Below, in pieces: positions 59,832 to 64,000 of a stretch of DNA of 64,000 bases. The position numbers and the translations under genes are program-made. The notes beneath the pieces are model-generated. The model had not been told where the DNA came from. It searched no databases and worked only from the letters and a program-made list of their open reading frames with translations. This stretch comes from an uncultured Pelagibacteraceae bacterium. Lineage in GTDB: Bacteria > Pseudomonadota > Alphaproteobacteria > Pelagibacterales > Pelagibacteraceae. The number at the start of each line of letters is the position of its first letter. The first letter of the stretch is position 1. The stretch lies in the NCBI GenBank assembly GCA_902595125.1, contig CACJOY010000003.1, forward strand, positions 1 to 64,000. Reading direction: 5' to 3'.

Positions 59832-60373
59832 TATACTCTTTTTTTTTCTGTAATTATAAAATCCAATTTAATATCAAATTTATTTGTTTTTATCTTGTTA
59901 ACTCTTTGAAATGAAAACGCCAATCCTATTGTAATAATTTTTTTTGTTTTTTTAATCTTTTTAATATAACGATCATAAAATCCACCTCCATAACCAATTC
60001 TATTTAATTCATTATCAAAAGCCACAAGAGGAACTAAAAGAATATCAGGATATTCTATTTTCTCAGTGACAGGTTCAGGTATACCATATTCGTTTATCAT
60101 TAATGGATCATTAAAAGACCATTTAAAAAAATCCATTTGAAAATTATTTTTTATTTTGGGCAAAGAAATTAAATATTTTTTTTTTTCAAATTCTTTCAAA
60201 ATTTCTATTGCATCCACTTCATAATTATAAGGATAATAACCACCAACATTTTTTCCTTTTATATTTTCACTCTTTAAAATATTTAATAAATTTTTGAAAT
60301 TAACCTTTAATTTTTTAAAATTATTTTTCTTTCTAATTCTTAAAATTTTTTTTCTTATTTGAGATTTATTCAC
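59831..60373 (-). CDS. fau: 5-formyltetrahydrofolate cyclo-ligase
   Basis: The 180-residue enzyme contains DILLVPLVAFDNELNRIGYG and GGGFYDRYIKKI, the ATP and substrate motifs of the family. It recycles 5-formyl-THF. The N-terminus is very Lys-rich. It lies 9 bases after zapA. The gap holds no room for 6S RNA, which sits here in gammaproteobacteria. Confidence 0.92.
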   Translation of the reverse strand: MNKSQIRKKILRIRKKNNFKKLKVNFKNLLNILKSENIKGKNVGGYYPYNYEVDAIEILKEFEKKKYLISLPKIKNNFQMDFFKWSFNDPLMINEYGIPEPVTEKIEYPDILLVPLVAFDNELNRIGYGGGFYDRYIKKIKKTKKIITIGLAFSFQRVNKIKTNKFDIKLDFIITEKKRV

Positions 60374-60382
60374 TGGAATTGT

Positions 60383-60826
60383 TTAAGATAACTTTTCTAA
60401 ATTTGCTTTTTCAACAAAACTTGAAATTTCATCAGCAGCTTCATCAATTAATTTTTCATAATTTTTTTGATTATCTTCAATTTCATTTCTAAGATCTTGA
60501 TGATTTTGCTTTAATTCTTTTATTTCTGACTCTTTTTTTTCTCTGTAATCATAAATTAAAGATTTTAATTCTCTAAATTTATTTGAAAGTTCTTTAATTT
60601 CATTTTTTTTTTGTTCAACTTTTTTTTTGGTCTCATAATATTCATCCATTACTTTTATAGCAGTTATCAATAAAAGCTTGTTCTCACCTAAATTTCCAAG
60701 ATCATTTTTTAAACTATTAAATTTTTGATTAATTTGTATTAATAGCTCCTCAAGATGTTCCTCTTGTCCATCGTCACAAGATAAAATAAATTCCTTACCA
60801 TTAAATTTGATACTTACGTTTGCCAT
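60383..60826 (-). CDS. zapA: Cell division protein ZapA
   Basis: The 147-residue protein begins with the ZapA globular head (KFNGKEFILSCDDGQEEHLE, LLLITAIKVMDEYYE) followed by a long coiled coil. It binds and cross-links FtsZ. It overlaps the next upstream coiled-coil gene by 13 bases, so the two proteins are coupled. Confidence 0.88.
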   Translation of the reverse strand: MANVSIKFNGKEFILSCDDGQEEHLEELLIQINQKFNSLKNDLGNLGENKLLLITAIKVMDEYYETKKKVEQKKNEIKELSNKFRELKSLIYDYREKKESEIKELKQNHQDLRNEIEDNQKNYEKLIDEAADEISSFVEKANLEKLS

Positions 60827-61137
60827 TTATCAATCTCACCTAACAAGGTATCTGTTTCTTGGTTTAATTCATCAATTTTTTCAGAAAACTCTATTTGTTT
60901 TTTTTTCTCCATTTTCTCCTGATTTTGAAATTCATCTAATTTTTTGCTTAAATTATTATAATCATCAAGTAAATTTTTATATTTTTCCTCTAATTCTTGT
61001 TTTTCAATTTCTAATTGATTTTTTTGTGTATTAAGAATTTTAATATTTTTTTTTATATCCGGGTTTTCAAAATTAAAATTTTTTAATTTTGTTAACGCTA
61101 TATTAAGCTTTTTTTCTTTTTCGATTACAGAATTCAT
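60814..61137 (-). CDS. Coiled-coil protein, possible ZapA partner
   Basis: The 107-residue protein is almost entirely Lys/Glu/Leu-rich coiled coil (LEIEKQELEEKYKNLLDDYN, QIEFSEKIDELNQETD). It starts 56 bases from divergent tkt, and its stop lies inside zapA. It resembles small ZapB-like division proteins in form, but no family is recognised by sequence. Its coupling to zapA suggests a partner role. Confidence 0.6.
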   Translation of the reverse strand: MNSVIEKEKKLNIALTKLKNFNFENPDIKKNIKILNTQKNQLEIEKQELEEKYKNLLDDYNNLSKKLDEFQNQEKMEKKKQIEFSEKIDELNQETDTLLGEIDKWQT

Positions 61138-61192
61138 ATATATATAATTATATTATTAAATAGAATCTTCTTAGTCTAGACAGGATAATTTT

Positions 61193-63139
61193 TTGAGTAA
61201 ACTTTATAGAGAATTAGCTAATTGCATAAGATTTTTGTCCATTGACGCTGTTCAAAAAGCTAATTCTGGACATCCTGGGATGCCGATGGGAATGGCAGAT
61301 GTTGCAACTGTACTCTTTAAAGATTTTATAAACTTTAATCCAAATAATCCAAACTGGATAAACAGGGATAGATTTGTTCTTTCAGCGGGTCATGGTTCGA
61401 TGCTTCTTTATTCTTTGCTACATCTTACTGGTTATAAAAGTATTTCTTTAGAGGATATAAAAAATTTTAGACAACTAGACTCTATTTGTGCTGGTCATCC
61501 TGAATATCATCCTAATACTGGTATTGAAACAACAACAGGTCCATTAGGACAAGGAATAGCAAATGCAGTTGGTTTTGCAATTGCAGAAGAAGTTTTAAAA
61601 AAACAATTAGGAAAAAAAATAATTAATCATAAAACTTATGTTTTAGCTGGTGATGGGTGTCTAATGGAGGGAATAAGTCATGAAGCTTTAAGTTTAGCTG
61701 GTCACTTAAAACTCAAAAATCTAATTTTACTTTTTGATAATAATTCTATTTCAATTGATGGTCCAACAAGTTTGGCTGTTTCAGATGATCATGAAAAAAG
61801 ATTTAAAAGCTATGGATGGGACTTTATAAAAATTAATGGACATAATTTTAAGGAAATATCTAGTGCTTTAAAAAAAGCACAAAAATCAAAAAAACCAATT
61901 GCAATTTCTTGTAAAACAACAATAGGTTACGGATCTCCAAATAAAAGTGGTAAGTCCTCGTCTCATGGCAGTCCATTAGGAGATAAAGAAATTATACTTG
62001 TTAGAAAAAAATTAAATTGGAACAATGATCCTTTTAAGATTCCAAAAAATTTATCTAACCAATGGAAACTAATTGGAATTAGAGCATCAAAAAAAGCTGA
62101 GCGGCATGAAAAAATCTCTTCTAAAGTAATTTCTAAACATGACCCTTCAAAGAAAAATGTCAACGATGCAATTGAGAAAGCAAAAACAGATTATCTAAAA
62201 ACTTTAGAGCCAATGGCTACAAGAAAATGTTCAGAAAAATTTTTAGAAATTGTATCAAAACTTCCGAACTTAATAGGTGGTTCTGCTGATTTAGCGGGAT
62301 CGAATAACACAAAAACTAAAAATCATAAAATAATTAAACCAAATGATTTTTCAGGAAATTACATCCATTACGGAGTAAGAGAGCATGCGATGTGTGGAAT
62401 TATGAATGGTATCTCACTTCATAGTAGCTTAATACCTTATGGTGGAACTTTTTTAATATTTAGCGACTATTGTAAACCATCAATAAGATTAGCTGCAATG
62501 ATGAAGCAAAAATTAATATATGTTTTTACACATGACTCAATCGGACTCGGTGAAGATGGTCCAACTCATCAACCAATCGAACAATTAACAAGTTTAAGAT
62601 CAATTCCAAACCTAAATGTTTTTAGACCAGCGGACTTAATTGAAACATTTGAATGTTGGCAAGTAGCGCTTAAAAGTGGAAGCTCACCAAGTGTAATTGC
62701 TTTAACTAGACAAGGAATTAAACCAATAAGAGTAAAAAGTTTATCTGAAAATAAATCATCATTAGGGGCATATGAGGTTCTAAGGACTGGAGACCATATA
62801 AAGTTAACGATAATATCATCTGGATCAGAAACTAGTTTAGCATGTGATATTGGTCATAAATTAGCCACAGAGAATATTTACTCAAAAGTAATATCGATGC
62901 CTTGTCAGGAATTATTTGACAAACAAAATGAAAATTATAAAAAAAAAATTTTAAATGAAACTGACTTAATTGTATCTTTGGAAGCATCAGAAACAAATTA
63001 TTGGAAAAAATATACAGGTGTTAACGGTTTAAATTTTGGTATTGACGATTTTGGTAAAAGTGCACCATACAAAGAAATTTATGATCACTTTAATTTGAGT
63101 TCAGAAAAAATAATAAAAAAAATTAAAACTAAATTATGA
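61193..63139 (+). CDS. tkt: Transketolase
   Basis: The 648-residue TPP enzyme of the pentose phosphate pathway starts at TTG (61193) with AGGATA about 7 bases upstream. The next in-frame ATG is far inside. It contains [60 protein letters not shown] and DLAGSNNTK. It overlaps gap by 4 bases (ATGA). Confidence 0.95.
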   Translation: MSKLYRELANCIRFLSIDAVQKANSGHPGMPMGMADVATVLFKDFINFNPNNPNWINRDRFVLSAGHGSMLLYSLLHLTGYKSISLEDIKNFRQLDSICAGHPEYHPNTGIETTTGPLGQGIANAVGFAIAEEVLKKQLGKKIINHKTYVLAGDGCLMEGISHEALSLAGHLKLKNLILLFDNNSISIDGPTSLAVSDDHEKRFKSYGWDFIKINGHNFKEISSALKKAQKSKKPIAISCKTTIGYGSPNKSGKSSSHGSPLGDKEIILVRKKLNWNNDPFKIPKNLSNQWKLIGIRASKKAERHEKISSKVISKHDPSKKNVNDAIEKAKTDYLKTLEPMATRKCSEKFLEIVSKLPNLIGGSADLAGSNNTKTKNHKIIKPNDFSGNYIHYGVREHAMCGIMNGISLHSSLIPYGGTFLIFSDYCKPSIRLAAMMKQKLIYVFTHDSIGLGEDGPTHQPIEQLTSLRSIPNLNVFRPADLIETFECWQVALKSGSSPSVIALTRQGIKPIRVKSLSENKSSLGAYEVLRTGDHIKLTIISSGSETSLACDIGHKLATENIYSKVISMPCQELFDKQNENYKKKILNETDLIVSLEASETNYWKKYTGVNGLNFGIDDFGKSAPYKEIYDHFNLSSEKIIKKIKTKL

Positions 63140-64000
63140 ATATAAAAGTTGGTATTAATGGAATGGGCAGAATAGGAAGAATGATCCTTCGAGCCATTAT
63201 TGAAAATAATTACAAAAATATTGAAATTAAACACATTAATAACAGAACAAGTACTGAAAATTGTTTGGCTCTTCTAAAATATGATTCAATTCATGGAAAG
63301 TTTAATGCTGAGTTAGGCTTTGATAAAAATCACTTAATCATAAATAAAAAAAAGATTTCTTTTAGTCAAGAAACAGAATTAAATAATATCAATTGGAAAA
63401 AATATGATGTTGATTATGTTTTTGAATGTACTGGTAAATTTAATTCGAAAGATAAATTAAAGACACATCTTAAGAAAGGTGCAAAAAAAGTTATTGTTTC
63501 AGCTCCATGTAAAGATGCTGATAAAATTATTGTTTTTGGAGTTAACGAGTCAGAGTGTAAAAAAGAAGATAAAATTATTTCTGCTGCATCATGTACTACT
63601 AATTGTTTGGCACCAGTGGCTCACGTCATTAATAAAAACTTTGAAATCGAAAAAGGTTTTATGACAACAATTCATGCTTTCACAAGTGATCAAAGAATAT
63701 TAGATAACTCACATAAAGATCCAAGAAGAGCAAGATCTGCAAGTCAATCAATAGTTCCTACATCTACTGGAGCATCAAAGTCTATTGGCGATATAATACC
63801 ATCATTAAAGGGTAAGTTGGAGGGAATAGCAATGAGAGTTCCTATACCCAATGTATCTTTAATTGAATTTATATTTTGCACAAAAAATAAATTATCTGTT
63901 AGAAAAATTAATGAAGTTTTTGAAAATGCTTCAAATAAAGAACTTAAAAATATACTTGAGATTACTCACGAAAAACTTGTCTCAATTGATTTCAATCATA
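63136..64000 (+). CDS. gap: Glyceraldehyde-3-phosphate dehydrogenase (partial)
   Basis: This gene runs off the end of the window; 288 residues are visible. The NAD motif is [15 protein letters not shown], the active-site Cys lies in [16 protein letters not shown], and [17 protein letters not shown] and [13 protein letters not shown] follow. It is coupled to tkt. It is glycolytic or gluconeogenic. Confidence 0.95.
   Translation, partial: MNIKVGINGMGRIGRMILRAIIENNYKNIEIKHINNRTSTENCLALLKYDSIHGKFNAELGFDKNHLIINKKKISFSQETELNNINWKKYDVDYVFECTGKFNSKDKLKTHLKKGAKKVIVSAPCKDADKIIVFGVNESECKKEDKIISAASCTTNCLAPVAHVINKNFEIEKGFMTTIHAFTSDQRILDNSHKDPRRARSASQSIVPTSTGASKSIGDIIPSLKGKLEGIAMRVPIPNVSLIEFIFCTKNKLSVRKINEVFENASNKELKNILEITHEKLVSIDFNH

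Noticed and set aside
60374-60382. 6S RNA between zapA and fau
   Set aside because: Only 9 bases separate the genes, so there is no room for it.

Overview
This window looks like a stretch of a strongly AT-rich, streamlined alphaproteobacterial chromosome, most like Pelagibacterales (SAR11) or a close relative. The basis is gcrA, the alphaproteobacterial order rpsA-ihfB-pyrF-trpF-trpB-trpA-accD-folC, kdsD-lptC-lptB, an SRP RNA directly upstream of dnaX-ybaB-recR, very short intergenic spaces, tail-to-tail gene overlaps and AGA-dominated arginine codons. The lineage is inferred from gene content and order; no search was run.

Layout. Bases 1-6341 are an accessory-looking plus-strand operon of tightly overlapping genes: the end of a Cys-rich protein, two tiny ORFs with strong ribosome binding sites, a ribbon-helix-helix-like protein, a GHKL ATPase joined to a HEXXH metallopeptidase-like domain, an ARPP-1-like protein, a membrane-anchored RmuC-like protein, a coiled-coil protein, exonuclease I and an unknown protein. 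Bases 6437-20367 are core genes: trxA, then minus-strand folC, accD, trpA, trpB, trpF, pyrF, ihfB, rpsA, aroA, lptB, lptC, kdsD and an RNase D-like gene, then a plus-strand epimerase-like gene and minus-strand gcrA. Bases 20551-27575 hold argD, argF, cytochrome c, kdsB, pheA, SRP RNA, dnaX, ybaB and recR. Bases 27562-45438 hold glcB, accA, a secA remnant, glyS, glyQ, sppA, ispB, pdxH, aroC, dxs, ispA, xseB, tsaC, an ABC-2 exporter, tRNA-Arg, rluD and rpoH. Bases 45435-64000 hold purA, thiD, glmM, folP, ftsH, tilS, cpoB, pal, tolB, tolA, tolR, tolQ, ruvC, yebC, ymdB, fau, zapA, a coiled-coil partner, tkt and the start of gap. No gene-free stretch exceeds 300 bases.

The most unusual signal is a pair of short GC-rich hairpin insertions inside two normally essential genes, rpsA (bases 13769-13817) and gcrA (bases 20210-20256). 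Each splits a conserved reading frame at a glycine codon. Each starts GGG-CGC, contains a near-perfect hairpin with the first in-frame UAA in or beside its tip, and ends TTTGGA. Skipping exactly 46 or 44 bases from the Gly codon GGG to the Gly codon GGA restores the expected S1 and GcrA sequences. The layout closely resembles translational bypassing elements (phage T4 gene 60; mitochondrial byps) and suggests an undescribed chromosomal family of bypassed or RNA-removed mini-insertions. Whether removal happens in translation, in RNA or not at all cannot be settled from the sequence.

The core genes support amino-acid synthesis (Trp, Phe, Arg, shikimate end), fatty-acid initiation, Kdo/LPS, isoprenoids, folate, translation and envelope integrity (Tol-Pal). 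Several usual neighbours are missing from their expected places (cmk, lptA, ruvAB, ybgC).
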